DNA from: Hyphomicrobiales bacterium
GTDB taxonomy: Bacteria; Pseudomonadota; Alphaproteobacteria; Rhizobiales; Beijerinckiaceae
Length of the DNA stretch: 64,000 nucleotides
Assembly: GCA_900470775.1 (NCBI GenBank)
Contig: UCBZ01000008.1
Location: forward strand, 1-64,000
Direction of reading: 5' to 3'
Each line of letters starts with the position of its first letter. Within the stretch, counting starts at the first letter, position 1. The position numbers and the translations under genes are program-made. The notes beneath the pieces are model-generated. The model did no database searches. It was not told the DNA's origin and saw nothing but the letters and a program-made list of their open reading frames with translations. This document shows positions 20,192 through 29,237 of the stretch, piece by piece.

Positions 20192-21160
20192 ATGTCGTCT
20201 GATGCCGATCTGCTTGCCGATCGCCGCAGCCTGCGCCGCAAGTTGACGCTCTGGCGCCTTCTCGCCGTCGTCGGCGTTCTCGGCGCTGCCGTCGTGGCCG
20301 GCCTGGCCTGGACGGGACGGACGCCCGGTTCGCTCAGCCAGGCCCATATCGCCCGCGTCACTATTTCCGGCTTCATCTCCGGCGACAGGCGCACGCTCGA
20401 ACTGATCAAGTCGCTCGAGAACAGCCGCGCCGCCGCCGTCCTGATCAAGATCGACAGCCCCGGCGGCACGGTGTCCGGCTCCGAGGCGCTTTACGACGCC
20501 CTGCGCCGGCTGGCGGCAAAGAAGCCGATGGTGGCTGTCGTCGATGGCCTGGCTGCCTCGGGCGGCTATATCGCCGCGATCGGCTCGGACCGGATCGTGG
20601 CGCGCCAGAGTTCGCTCGTCGGCTCGATCGGCGTGCTCTTCCAGATTCCCAATGTCGGGCAGTTGCTGAACACTGTCGGCGTCAAGCTCGAGGAGGTGAA
20701 GTCGAGCCCGCTGAAGGCGGCGCCGAACGGCTTCGAACCGACCTCGCCCGAGGCGCGCGCCGCGCTCCAGCGCGTCGTCGACGACAATTACGACTGGTTC
20801 AAGCGCCTGGTGCGCGAGCGCCGCAAGCTCGGCGATGCCGAGATCGCGACGGTCTCCGACGGGCGCGTCCATACCGGGCGTCAGGCGGTCGGACTCAGGC
20901 TTGTCGACGAACTCGGCGGCGAGCCGGAGGCCATCGCCTGGCTCGAGCGCGAGAAGGGCGTCGCCAAGGATTTGAGTGTCCGCGACTGGCGTCGCCGCAG
21001 CGAATCCTCCTCCTACGGGCTCTGGAGTGCCAGCGAGGCGCTGGCCCGTGCGGCAGGTCTCGAAACGCTGGCGGCGCTGATCGCCCGCGCCGCCGATCAA
21101 CCGCTCGGTTTGCGGCTTGACGCGCCCATGGCGCTCTGGCAGCCTGCAGTCGAAAAGTGA
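20192..21160 (+). CDS. sppA: Signal peptide peptidase SppA (S49)
   Basis: SppA is a membrane-bound Ser/Lys protease that clears cleaved signal peptides. This is the short (322-residue) form with one N-terminal membrane helix at about 25-45. The nucleophile Ser is in the family motif [10 protein letters not shown] and the general-base Lys is in [10 protein letters not shown], matching the B. subtilis-type arrangement. The ATG at 20192 follows GGAG; the frame is open upstream to 19982 but overlaps the Hsp70 gene, which is non-coding in that frame. Confidence 0.92.
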   Translation: MSSDADLLADRRSLRRKLTLWRLLAVVGVLGAAVVAGLAWTGRTPGSLSQAHIARVTISGFISGDRRTLELIKSLENSRAAAVLIKIDSPGGTVSGSEALYDALRRLAAKKPMVAVVDGLAASGGYIAAIGSDRIVARQSSLVGSIGVLFQIPNVGQLLNTVGVKLEEVKSSPLKAAPNGFEPTSPEARAALQRVVDDNYDWFKRLVRERRKLGDAEIATVSDGRVHTGRQAVGLRLVDELGGEPEAIAWLEREKGVAKDLSVRDWRRRSESSSYGLWSASEALARAAGLETLAALIARAADQPLGLRLDAPMALWQPAVEK

Positions 21161-21188
21161 TGTTGATACAAGCGGTTATATTGCAACG

Positions 21189-21473
21189 ATGATTAAATCA
21201 GAACTTGTTCAACGCATCGCCGAGCGCAACAGCCATCTCTATCAGCGCGATATCGAGAATATCGTCACGGCGATCCTCGACGAGGTCGTCAAGGCGCTCT
21301 CGCGTGGTGACAGGGTCGAGTTGCGGGGCTTCGGCGCCTTCTCCCGAAAGGCGCGCTCCGCCCGCGTCGGCCGCAATCCCCGGACCGGCGATGCGGTCGA
21401 GGTCGAGGAGAAGTTCGTCCCCGTCTTCAAGACCGGCAAGGAACTGCGCCTGAGGCTGAACGGCAAGGCGTAA
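21189..21473 (+). CDS. ihfB: Integration host factor beta subunit
   Basis: IHF-beta pairs with IHF-alpha to bend DNA at specific sites in replication, recombination and sigma-54 promoters. The 94-residue length is exactly typical; the DNA-contacting arm has the [11 protein letters not shown] motif (Pro intercalates), and [17 protein letters not shown] is the family core. The short AT-rich stretch before it (TTATATTG near 21178) may hold its promoter. The sppA-ihfB order is common in alphaproteobacteria. Confidence 0.96.
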   Translation: MIKSELVQRIAERNSHLYQRDIENIVTAILDEVVKALSRGDRVELRGFGAFSRKARSARVGRNPRTGDAVEVEEKFVPVFKTGKELRLRLNGKA

Positions 21474-21647
21474 TTCAGGGCGCAGGAAGGTCGAAAGCCG
21501 GAAACCACCGCAGGATTCCGGCGCCATTCAAGGGATTGCGAATTGGCGTAGCCTCGCTCCTTGTCCGGATTGCCGTCGAGGGTATCTAAAGATCGCGCGG
21601 GTGAGTTGACGGGCGCCACGATCGAGCGACCTCGCAAAGGAACAGCG

Positions 21648-21986
21648 ATGAAATCCTTCTTCAAGGCCCTTGTGCTTGTGCCGATTGCGCTGGCGGTCGT
21701 GCTGTTTTCGGTCGCGAACCGGGCTGCCGTGCGAGTCTCCTTCGATCCGATCAGCCGCGATGCACCCGTCTTTGCCTTCGACGTGCCGCTCTTCGCCGTC
21801 GTCTTGGCGGCGCTGGCCGTCGGCGTGCTGATCGGGGGGCTCGCATCATGGCTGGCGCAGGGCAAGCATCGCAAGGCCGCTCGCCGCAACCGCCGTGAAG
21901 CCGACACGCTGCGTTCGGAGACGCAGATGCTGCGTGCCGCCGTGCCCGATTCCGCCTTGCCGGCGCTGACCAACGGGCGTGGCTGA
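21648..21986 (+). CDS. LapA-domain (DUF1049) membrane protein
   Basis: A 112-residue inner-membrane protein with two hydrophobic helices (about 5-22 and 45-68), a short loop between them (FSVANRAAVRVSFDP), then a basic coiled-coil-like tail. This is the LapA/YciS family, which in E. coli works with LapB in regulating LPS synthesis. No lapB is seen next to it. The ATG at 21648 has AAAGGAA upstream. It follows ihfB, as in many proteobacteria, and its stop overlaps the next start by one base. Confidence 0.85.
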   Translation: MKSFFKALVLVPIALAVVLFSVANRAAVRVSFDPISRDAPVFAFDVPLFAVVLAALAVGVLIGGLASWLAQGKHRKAARRNRREADTLRSETQMLRAAVPDSALPALTNGRG

Positions 21987-22936
21987 TGCGGCTTTTCGGA
22001 CCCGCCGACATCGATGCCGCGCTGACTTTTCCGGGACTGATCGACACCCTCGCCGATGCCTTTCGCGGTGATGCCGTCGTGCCGCCGCGCACGCATCACC
22101 CGATCGAGCGTCCCGGCGAGGAAGCTGTCCTGCTGATCATGCCGGCCTGGAGCGCGCCTGGTAGCGAGACGCCTTATATCGGTACCAAGATCGTCTCCGT
22201 GTTCTTCGGCAATGGCACGCGCAACCTGCCCGGCGTCATGGGCGCCTATCTCTTGATGAATGGTGCCACCGGCGAGCCGCTGGCGGTGATGGACGGCACC
22301 CGGCTGACGCTGTGGCGCACGGCTGCGGCGTCTGCGCTCGCCGCCCGTTTCCTGGCGAACCCGACGGCCAGCAAGATGCTGATGGTCGGCGCCGGCGGGC
22401 TCGCCCCCTTCCTGATCAAGGCGCATCGCGCGGTCCGCCCGCTGACCGACGTCGCGATCTGGGCACGCCGCCCGGAGGCGGCCGAGGCGGTGGTTACCCA
22501 ACTCGCCGGCGATGGCATCGAGGCGCGGGCCGTGACCGATATCGAGGGCGAGGCGCGCACGGCCGACATCATCTCCTGCGCCACCAATGCGAGCGAGCCG
22601 CTGATCCATGGCCGCTGGCTCAAGCGCGACGCCCATCTTGACCTCGTCGGCGCCTTCACCATGCAGATGCGGGAGGCCGATGCCGACGCGCTCGATCGCG
22701 CCCGCGTCGTCGTCGATTCCGCCAAGGCTATCGACGAGGGCGGCGACATCGCGATCGCGATCGAAGAGGGCAGCTACGCCGTCGACAGGATCGCAGGCAC
22801 GCTGGCCGATCTCTGCCATGGCCGCATCGCCGGCCATGCGGAAGGCGGCGAGATCACGCTGTTCAAGTCGGTCGGTGTCTCGCTTGAGGACCTCGCGGCT
22901 GCCATTGCGGTGTGGGACAACCGGCCCGCCGCGTGA
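21986..22936 (+). CDS. Ornithine cyclodeaminase / mu-crystallin family protein
   Basis: A 316-residue NAD(P)-binding protein of the ornithine cyclodeaminase, alanine dehydrogenase and mu-crystallin family. The N-terminal part carries the substrate Lys region (GTKIVSVFFGNG) and the Rossmann motif is MLMVGAGGLAPFLIKAH. Members act on ornithine, ketimines or amino acids; the substrate cannot be told from sequence. Its ATG overlaps the LapA stop (TGATG), suggesting coupling. Confidence 0.88.
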   Translation: MRLFGPADIDAALTFPGLIDTLADAFRGDAVVPPRTHHPIERPGEEAVLLIMPAWSAPGSETPYIGTKIVSVFFGNGTRNLPGVMGAYLLMNGATGEPLAVMDGTRLTLWRTAAASALAARFLANPTASKMLMVGAGGLAPFLIKAHRAVRPLTDVAIWARRPEAAEAVVTQLAGDGIEARAVTDIEGEARTADIISCATNASEPLIHGRWLKRDAHLDLVGAFTMQMREADADALDRARVVVDSAKAIDEGGDIAIAIEEGSYAVDRIAGTLADLCHGRIAGHAEGGEITLFKSVGVSLEDLAAAIAVWDNRPAA

Positions 22937-23024
22937 GGGCGGTCTGGCCTGCCGGGGCTAACGGCAAGGCTGGCTGGCTTTCGCGAGCCAACTCAGCGCG
23001 CACGGCCGGAGCCTCACGGGCTCC

Positions 23025-23198
23025 TCAAACCCGGATCGGCGCGCCGCCGATCGCGCCCATCAGCCACAACACCAGGAAGACGACCAGGGCGAGACCCAGG
23101 ACGCCGCCGAGGCCGGTATTGCCATAGGAGCGATGGCCGTAATATCCGCCGCCGCCGAGCAGCAGGATCACCAGCAGAACGATGACGAGGGTGGACAT
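23025..23198 (-). CDS. DUF3309-type tiny membrane protein
   Basis: A 57-residue protein read from the minus strand, shorter than usual gene-finding cutoffs. It begins MSTLVIVLLVILLLGGGGYY, has a glycine-rich loop (GNTGLGGVLG), and a second hydrophobic helix ending LWLMGAIGG. This two-helix glycine-linked pattern is the DUF3309 family found widely in alphaproteobacteria. Function unknown. Confidence 0.82.
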   Translation of the reverse strand: MSTLVIVLLVILLLGGGGYYGHRSYGNTGLGGVLGLALVVFLVLWLMGAIGGAPIRV

Positions 23199-23368
23199 GG
23201 CGAAACCCCTTTACGCTGCGTCGCAGGATCGCTGCGACGGTCTGTGGAAGGGCAACGCCCGGGGCACATGGCAAGTTCCGCGTGCAAGCGCCGGTGATGG
23301 CTTCTCTTTTCATGCTTTCGCACGAACCCGTCAGCCCATGCCCGTAGGCCGCCTCGGCCGCGCGAACC

Positions 23369-24364
23369 TTACTCCGCCTTGATCCCGATCTCCTTGATCA
23401 GATCGCCCCATTTCTTCATCTCGGCCTGCAGGAAAGCCCCCAGTTCGGCGGGCGTATTGCCCACCGGCTCGGCTGCGAGCGTGTCCATCTTGGCGCGCAG
23501 CGTCGGGTCGGCGAGCCCCGTCTTAGTGTCGGCCTGGATCTTGTCGATGACCGCTTGGGGCGTGCGGGCGGGCGCGAACAGCGCAAACCATGAGGATACG
23601 TCGAAGCCCGGAACGGTCTCGGCGATCGGTGCGAATTCGGGCGCCGCGGCCGAACGCTTGGCGGTGGTGATGCCGAGGCTGCGGATCGAGCCCGCGCGGA
23701 CATGCGGCAGCGCCTGGGTGATGTTGTCGAAGATCAGGTCGATCCGCCCGCCGATCAGGTCTTGCGTGGCCTGGGCCGTGCCGCGATAGGGCACATGCAC
23801 CATCTTCGTGCCGGTTAGCTTCTGGAAATACTCGCCCGAGAGATGCACCGAAGTGCCGACGCCCGAAGAGCCATAGGTCAGCTTGCCCGGATTGGCTTTG
23901 GCGTAGGCGATCAGCTCGGCGACGGTGTTGGCCGGCACATCCTTGTTGACGACGAGCAGGTTCGGCACCAGCGCGACCATGGTGATCGGCGCGAGGTCCT
24001 TGACCGGGTCGTAGTTCAGCTTCGGATAGAGATACTGGTTGGTGGCGAGGCCGACCGAGACGATCAGGATCGTGTCGCCGTTCGGCTCCGCCTTGGCGAC
24101 GACGTCGGTACCGATATTACCGCCGGCGCCGGCCCGGTTTTCGACGACGAAATTGGTGCCCCATGCCTGGCCGAGCCTGTCGGCGACCAGCCGCGCAAGC
24201 ACATCGGTCGCGCCGGCGGGCGGGAAGGGCACGACGAGCTTGAGCGTGCGCCCTTGCGGCCAGGCGCCCTGGGCCCAGGCAGCACCCTGCCCGAATCCGG
24301 GGGTAGCCAGCGTCGCCGCCAGACCGCCGAGCAGCGCGCGGCGGTCGATCCTGATATCCGTCAT
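23369..24364 (-). CDS. Bug-family tripartite tricarboxylate transporter binding protein
   Basis: A periplasmic solute-binding protein of 331 residues (TctC/Bug family). It has a Tat-like or Sec signal (RRALLGGLAATLA, then Ala-Gln), a mature start typical of the family (LKLVVPFPPAGATDVLAR), and the ligand loop ENRAGAGGNIGTD. No TctA or TctB membrane genes are adjacent, so it is an orphan, common for Bug proteins. The likely ligand is a carboxylate, by family only. Confidence 0.92.
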   Translation of the reverse strand: MTDIRIDRRALLGGLAATLATPGFGQGAAWAQGAWPQGRTLKLVVPFPPAGATDVLARLVADRLGQAWGTNFVVENRAGAGGNIGTDVVAKAEPNGDTILIVSVGLATNQYLYPKLNYDPVKDLAPITMVALVPNLLVVNKDVPANTVAELIAYAKANPGKLTYGSSGVGTSVHLSGEYFQKLTGTKMVHVPYRGTAQATQDLIGGRIDLIFDNITQALPHVRAGSIRSLGITTAKRSAAAPEFAPIAETVPGFDVSSWFALFAPARTPQAVIDKIQADTKTGLADPTLRAKMDTLAAEPVGNTPAELGAFLQAEMKKWGDLIKEIGIKAE

Positions 24365-24518
24365 GATCCGTCTTCCTCCCGGAGGCGCGCTGGGTCCCGG
24401 ATCTTGATCGTCCGGCTGGCGCGTATCCCGAAGCTGCCGCCTCATTGGCGGCTTGTCCATCGGCAAATCGTCGGTCCCGAGCTTGACCTTTGGCGCAGGC
24501 CACGGCGATTCTGTGCCG

Positions 24519-25469
24519 ATGCTCGCCCTGAACCGCCGAATCGCCGCCGCTTCCGTGCTCCTGATCGCGGCGCTCGCGCCCGCTTTGGGGCATGCCCAGT
24601 CGACCGCCGATGAGGAAGCCAAGCGACGCGCCGCCAATATCGCGGCCTTCCCTGAAGCAGCGCGCGCCCTTTTCGGTCAGAAGACGGCGCCGGCCAGCAT
24701 GCAGGCGCGTGCGATCGGCTCCTATGCGCGCGGCTGCCTGGCCGGCGCCACCGCGCTGCCTGTCGACGGTCCGAGCTGGCAGGTGATGCGGCTCGCCCGC
24801 AACCGGAACTGGGGTCACCCGATCCTGATCGACTATCTTGAGCAGCTCGCACGAGAGGTGCCCAGGATCAACGGCTGGCCGGGGCTCCTCGTCGGCGACA
24901 TCTCGCAGCCGCGCGGTGGGCCGATGCTGACCGGTCACGCCTCGCACCAGATCGGGCTCGACGCCGATCTCTGGCTGACGCCAATGCCGCGCACCAAGCT
25001 CGACAGCGAGGCGCGCGAGAACATGCCGGCGGTCAACATGGCCCGCGCCGACTGGCGCGACGTCGATCCGAAGCACTGGACGTCGGCCCATACCAAGCTG
25101 ATCAAGGCCGCAGCCAGCGAGCCCCGGGTCGAGCGCATCTTCGTCAATCCGGCGTTGAAGGTCGCGCTCTGCCGGGAGGCCGGGACGGACCGCTCATGGC
25201 TGAACAAGGTCAGACCGATCTGGGGCCACAACTACCATTTTCACATCCGCATGAGCTGCCCGGCGGGGATGGCGAGTTGCAGCGGCCAGGAGCCGCCCAA
25301 TTTCGGCGACGGCTGCGGCGACGAGCTCACGGGCTGGATCGAACGCCAGCGTGCCGCGATCTTCGCGCCGCCGAAGCCGCCCCGCACCGGCCCGCCGCCG
25401 AAGCCCAAGCCGCCGATGTCGCTCGATGCGCTGCCGGACGAGTGCCGACAGGTGCTGGTGTCCCGGTAA
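24519..25469 (+). CDS. mepA: Penicillin-insensitive murein endopeptidase MepA
   Basis: MepA is a periplasmic zinc endopeptidase that cleaves D-Ala-mDAP cross-links in peptidoglycan. The 316-residue product has a signal peptide (about residues 1-27, ending GHAQS), then the M74 zinc motif in GHASHQIGLDADLW and the third ligand in GHNYHFHIRMSC. Six or more cysteines suggest disulfides, and the C-terminal tail is Pro/Lys-rich. The start at 24519 opens the signal peptide; 24453 is an upstream in-frame start. Confidence 0.92.
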   Translation: MLALNRRIAAASVLLIAALAPALGHAQSTADEEAKRRAANIAAFPEAARALFGQKTAPASMQARAIGSYARGCLAGATALPVDGPSWQVMRLARNRNWGHPILIDYLEQLAREVPRINGWPGLLVGDISQPRGGPMLTGHASHQIGLDADLWLTPMPRTKLDSEARENMPAVNMARADWRDVDPKHWTSAHTKLIKAAASEPRVERIFVNPALKVALCREAGTDRSWLNKVRPIWGHNYHFHIRMSCPAGMASCSGQEPPNFGDGCGDELTGWIERQRAAIFAPPKPPRTGPPPKPKPPMSLDALPDECRQVLVSR

Positions 25470-25496
25470 AGTCGCGCCGAGGCGCAAGCGGCGTCC

Positions 25497-26684
25497 TTAA
25501 CGCCGCGGCGTCGTCCGCCCGGCGCTATACGCGAACGGATCGCGCTGCGGCGTGATCGCGGGCTGAGCCTGATCGTAGCCCTCCTGATCGAGCACGCCCG
25601 TGCCTTCGTCGTCGCCGAGGATCATCTCTTCGGTCGGCGGCACCGAGCCCGGCAGCATCAGCGGGCCGCGCTGCTCGCTCGGCAAGGATTCGGGCTGGAC
25701 GGAACCGGCCCGGTTCGAGCGCGGCGGGTTGAGCGGCCTGTTGTCATACTCTTCGAGGAAGCGCCGCTGGCCCTCCAGCCCCTGGCCGCCAAGACCTTGC
25801 CCGGCAAGACCTTGCCCCCCGACACCTTGGCCCGCGTGGCTCGCGACGGGATAGCCGCCCTGCACCGCGCCCGGCGGACGCATGCCGCCCGCTGGTTGGC
25901 GCAGCAAGCCGCCTCCGCTCGCGACCATGGCCGGAGCGCTCTCGCGCAACGCCGGCTGCGCCATCGAATAGGGCCGTGCCGGATCCGGTGGCGGCAGGTT
26001 GTAGTTCGGCGTGTACTTGATGATCGGCTTGCAGATGTGGCGGCCCTTGGAGTGCCGCGCCAGATCGATATGGAAGTGGTCGTAGTGGAACATGTCGGCG
26101 CCGGGGCCCAGCACGGTCGAGAAATGCTGGCAGGCGCCGACGAAGACCTCGCGCAGGAAGTTCTGCTCCTCCGGCGAACCGCGCCAGCCGTCCTTGACCG
26201 TGATGTTGCGGCCGTCGTTCAACCTGAAGGAGAACACGTCGACGGCGTTGCCGAAGGCGTGCTCGGAGGTGCGGCTGGTGCCGGTGCCGTTGTTCATGGC
26301 GCGGCAGGAATAGGAGCCGGCGCGCATCTCGATGACCTGCGCGCCGAGCACGTTCTGCGCGGCCGGCTGCACCACCTCGGCCAGCCACTTGTCGGTCGTC
26401 GCGACCACCGGGCAGGACAGGGTGGCGGAACTGGTCAAGCCGATGCCGCCATCGGCGAAGGCGGCGACCTTCAACGGCTTTTCCATGCCGCAGGTGCCGG
26501 GTCCGTCGATCGGCTTGCCGCGCAGGCTGACATAGGCGGAGAGCTGCACCTGGCGCGAGGCCAGGCAGGCGGCTTCCGCCTGGTCGCGCCAGGCGGCACG
26601 CTGCGGCTTCTGGAACTGGCCGCAGCCGGCAAGGCCGGAGCCGAGCAGGCCGAGCGCGATGAGGGCGAGGTGAAAGCGTCGCAT
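25497..26684 (-). CDS. Extensin-like lipoprotein with Gly-Gln repeat
   Basis: A 395-residue lipoprotein: signal peptide with lipobox LAGC (Cys21), then an extensin-like C-terminal (ExeM/peptidase M15-like) domain at about 38-235. It keeps the zinc-type His and Asp residues in EHAFGNAVDVFS and the DHFHIDLARH motif, so a D,D-peptidase-like activity is possible. From about 270 on it is low-complexity with four or more GQGLxGQ units (25771-25835) and a Pro-rich tail. It converges on mepA, another wall enzyme. Confidence 0.85.
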   Translation of the reverse strand: MRRFHLALIALGLLGSGLAGCGQFQKPQRAAWRDQAEAACLASRQVQLSAYVSLRGKPIDGPGTCGMEKPLKVAAFADGGIGLTSSATLSCPVVATTDKWLAEVVQPAAQNVLGAQVIEMRAGSYSCRAMNNGTGTSRTSEHAFGNAVDVFSFRLNDGRNITVKDGWRGSPEEQNFLREVFVGACQHFSTVLGPGADMFHYDHFHIDLARHSKGRHICKPIIKYTPNYNLPPPDPARPYSMAQPALRESAPAMVASGGGLLRQPAGGMRPPGAVQGGYPVASHAGQGVGGQGLAGQGLGGQGLEGQRRFLEEYDNRPLNPPRSNRAGSVQPESLPSEQRGPLMLPGSVPPTEEMILGDDEGTGVLDQEGYDQAQPAITPQRDPFAYSAGRTTPRR

Positions 26685-26838
26685 GACTGATCAAATGCGA
26701 CCCGTTTCGTGAACGGTTTCTCAACCGGGTGAGCCCGCGGCGACACAGCCGGATTAACTTTGGAGCCGCAGTTAACGGCTGCTTACCTGGGGCGCAGACC
26801 CGTTAACCAACGGCCCGACTTCCCGCGCAAGGCCCGCC

Positions 26839-27105
26839 ATGCCAGACAGGCGACCGACCTTTTGGGAATCTGACGGCATGACCGGCAAGGCGCGATTCAT
26901 CTTTCCGGTCCTGATGGCGGGCATCATGGCCTTCCTGATGACGGCCCTGGTGACCTGGCTCAATCTGGGCTTGCCGCCCAATTTCGTACGCCGCTGGCTC
27001 GAGGCCTTCGCGGTCGCCTGGCCCTGCGCTGCGGGCGCGGCCTTCATCGCCATTCCCGTCGCGCGTCGCGCGACGGCGCTGATCGTCCGGGTCATTGGAG
27101 AATAG
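26839..27105 (+). CDS. DUF2798 small membrane protein
   Basis: An 88-residue (or 75, from ATG 26878) membrane protein with two helices: FPVLMAGIMAFLMTALVTW and WPCAAGAAFIAIPVA, the DUF2798 pattern (the ...LPPNFVRRWLEAF... loop is typical). It has an AAGG 6 bases before the first ATG. The stop lies 2 bases before the amidase ATG at 27107, so the two are probably one transcript. Function unknown. Confidence 0.75.
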   Translation: MPDRRPTFWESDGMTGKARFIFPVLMAGIMAFLMTALVTWLNLGLPPNFVRRWLEAFAVAWPCAAGAAFIAIPVARRATALIVRVIGE

Positions 27106-27106
27106 C

Positions 27107-28351
27107 ATGCAGAGCCTGCGCGACATCCTGAACCGCATCGAAGGCGGCGAGATCACCTCTGCGGATGCCCTCGCCGTGAGCGCGGCTCGCATCGCGGAGC
27201 ACGAACCTCAGATCAAGGCCTTTGCCAGCCGCCCGGACACGCTACTGCCCGGCATCGGCCTGCTCGCCGGCATCGCCTGTGGCGTCAAGGACATCATCGA
27301 CACCGCCGACCTGCCGACTCGGATGGGCTCCTCGATCTATGATGGCTGGAGCCCGCGCGCCGATGCGCCGATCGTCATGGCGCTGAAGGCTGCGGGCGCG
27401 ACCGTCGCCGGCAAGACCCATACGACCGCCTTCGCCGCCAGCGATCCGGCACCGACGCGCAATCCCCACGACCTGACGGCGAGCCCCGGCGGCTCCTCTG
27501 CCGGCTCTGCGGCGGCCGTCGCCGCTGGCATGATCCCGCTCGCGCTCGGCACGCAGACCGGCGGCTCGGTGATCCGGCCCGCCGCCTATTGCGGCGTCGC
27601 GGCAATCAAGCCGTCCTATGCGCTCCTGCCCACCGTCGGCGTGAAGCCGTTTTCCTGGTCGCTCGATACGTTGGGGTTGATGGCGGCGAGCGCCGACGAT
27701 GTCGGTTTCGCGCTGGCGGCGATCACCGGCCGCCCGGAGCTTGATGCGACCGCCGCGAGCCTGTCCGGGCTGCGCATCGGCATCCACCACCAGGCCTATG
27801 CTGGCGAGCCCGAGCCGGCTTCTGCAGCGGCGCTGCGGCGTTTCGAGGAACTCGCCGGCGCCGCGGGCGCGACGCTTGTTCCCCATGATGGCTCGACCGC
27901 GCTGGCCGAGGCCTTCCACGGCCATGGCCCGCTGCAGGACTACGAGGCCACGCAGGCTCTCGCCTGGGAATACGCAGTTCATCGCGACGCCCTGCCGCCT
28001 AAACTGCGCGCCTATCTCGACGCCGCCCGCGCGACGACGCCCAAACAATATGATGAAGCGCGTCGCCTCTCCCGCCGGGGCCGCGACGCCGCACGCGGGT
28101 TCTTCGCCGAGGTCGATGTCGTGGTCAGCTATGCCGCCCCGGGTGAGGCGCCCGATACGCTCGAATCCACCGGCGATTCCCGCTTCAACCGGCTCTGGAC
28201 GCTGCTCGGCGTGCCCTGCGTGACCGTGCCGCTGATGCGCGGTCCGCGTGGTCTGCCGGCGAGCGTGCAGATCATTGGCGGGTTCGGCAGCGACGACCAT
28301 GTCATTGCTGTGGCGAAGGGTCTGGAAAAGCTTGTCGAAGCAGCTGCGTAG
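27107..28351 (+). CDS. Amidase signature family enzyme
   Basis: A 414-residue amidase with the Ser-Ser-Lys triad: Lys in GVKDIIDTADLP, the Gly/Ser-rich signature SPGGSSAGSAAAVAAG, and the nucleophile Ser in TQTGGSVIRPAAYCG. It is shorter than GatA and lacks a partner gatB/C here, so it is a stand-alone amidase of unknown substrate. A GGAG lies 8 bases before the ATG at 27107; TTG 27095 is an alternative. Confidence 0.92.
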   Translation: MQSLRDILNRIEGGEITSADALAVSAARIAEHEPQIKAFASRPDTLLPGIGLLAGIACGVKDIIDTADLPTRMGSSIYDGWSPRADAPIVMALKAAGATVAGKTHTTAFAASDPAPTRNPHDLTASPGGSSAGSAAAVAAGMIPLALGTQTGGSVIRPAAYCGVAAIKPSYALLPTVGVKPFSWSLDTLGLMAASADDVGFALAAITGRPELDATAASLSGLRIGIHHQAYAGEPEPASAAALRRFEELAGAAGATLVPHDGSTALAEAFHGHGPLQDYEATQALAWEYAVHRDALPPKLRAYLDAARATTPKQYDEARRLSRRGRDAARGFFAEVDVVVSYAAPGEAPDTLESTGDSRFNRLWTLLGVPCVTVPLMRGPRGLPASVQIIGGFGSDDHVIAVAKGLEKLVEAAA

Positions 28352-28499
28352 CCGAGGTTATCCCCAAAACTATTCAATGGTTTAACTGCTATTTAAGGAT
28401 ACTGTTGGCTCTGCCGCCAGCCTGCCACGCTTCTGCCCCCTTTGCAGCCGCCGCCAGTTCTGCTAGCGTTGTGTCAGGTCAATGACAAAGGAGGGTGTG
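28352..28499. promoter_or_regulatory. Upstream region of the 27-residue peptide
   Basis: After the amidase an AT-rich stretch (about 28358-28404) is followed by TTGCAG at 28442-28447 and, 16 bases on, TAGCGT at 28464-28469, a plausible sigma-70-like promoter for the tiny gene at 28500. AAAGGAGGG at about 28487-28495 is the ribosome binding site. Confidence 0.4.
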
Positions 28500-28583
28500 A
28501 TGAGCCTCACGCTACGTCTCGACCGATTGATCATGGGTGCGGCCTTCGTTTTCATGATGGCGATCGTTCTGGGAGCGTTCTGA
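28500..28583 (+). CDS. Candidate 27-residue membrane peptide
   Basis: A short reading frame begins MSLTLRLDRLIMGAAFVF and ends IVLGAF at residue 27. A charged N-terminus (Arg6, Asp8, Arg9) precedes one strongly hydrophobic helix, as in known small membrane proteins. It has an almost ideal ribosome binding site (AAGGAGG, 6 bases from the ATG) and is followed 46 bases later by a strong hairpin terminator. It was too short for routine ORF calling. The function is unknown and expression is inferred. Confidence 0.6.
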   Translation: MSLTLRLDRLIMGAAFVFMMAIVLGAF

Positions 28584-28628
28584 CTGACGTCAGTCTCGAG
28601 TCGCAGGGACCACTAGAGCCTTAAGCCA

Positions 28629-28658
28629 CGCCGTCGGGACACCCTCCCGGCGGCGTTT
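28629..28658 (+). terminator. Rho-independent terminator of the small-peptide gene
   Basis: An 11-bp stem with one G-U wobble (CGCCGTCGGGA / TCCCGGCGGCG, loop CACCC) followed by TTTGCTTG. It lies 46 bases after the peptide stop. Confidence 0.8.
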
Positions 28659-28691
28659 GCTTGTCTGCCCACACGAACTGGGGGCGGGTGG

Positions 28692-29039
28692 TCAGCTTTC
28701 CGGACAGGGCGTTTCGGTGACCTGCCACGACATCATGTTGATGACCCGGCCGCATTGCGCGAGGCGGCGCCCCTGCGTGGTGCGGATGCAGGCCGCAGCC
28801 CCCTCAGCGATCTTGCGGCCGTCGTTCCAGCAGAAGCAGAGAGGCTCGGGCGCCTGCGCCAGCCGGGGCGGATCGAGCGCAATGGCGGGCTCGCCTGCCT
28901 GCACATCAGCCGTGAACGAGACGATGACCACCAGCATCGCCGCCAGGCCGCGCCATGATGCCAAGGCCCGCCATGACGCTTCGGCAGGCCGTAGCGGCCT
29001 GCGTCTTGTATCGTGAAGTCCGGGCGCAATCGCGGTCAC
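28692..29039 (-). CDS. Small cysteine-containing secreted protein, unknown
   Basis: A 115-residue frame; a start at the internal Met (codon 35, position 28937) would give a signal peptide (MLVVIVSFTADVQAG) and a mature protein of about 65 residues. The mature part has five cysteines in LCFCWNDGRK, AACIRT, AQCGRV and TPCPES, which look like disulfide-forming positions. I do not recognise a named family. The function is unknown. It diverges from the Tim44-domain gene across an AT-rich intergenic stretch (about 29121-29146). Confidence 0.65.
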   Translation of the reverse strand: MTAIAPGLHDTRRRPLRPAEASWRALASWRGLAAMLVVIVSFTADVQAGEPAIALDPPRLAQAPEPLCFCWNDGRKIAEGAAACIRTTQGRRLAQCGRVINMMSWQVTETPCPES

Positions 29040-29237
29040 AGCTGACTCCCGCGCAACTTAAAACCCAGTGCAACGGCCAGACCTCCAGTCTAGCATGAAG
29101 CGCTATATCCGCCCAGTATCGTAATATTTATAGATTATTGTTATATCGCAAATGCTTAGTTGGCTCGACCTTGCGGAAGACGCCGGCATGGGCCATATTC
29201 CTGCAAAGAGAGCCCAAGGGGGGCTCCGGGAGGAACC

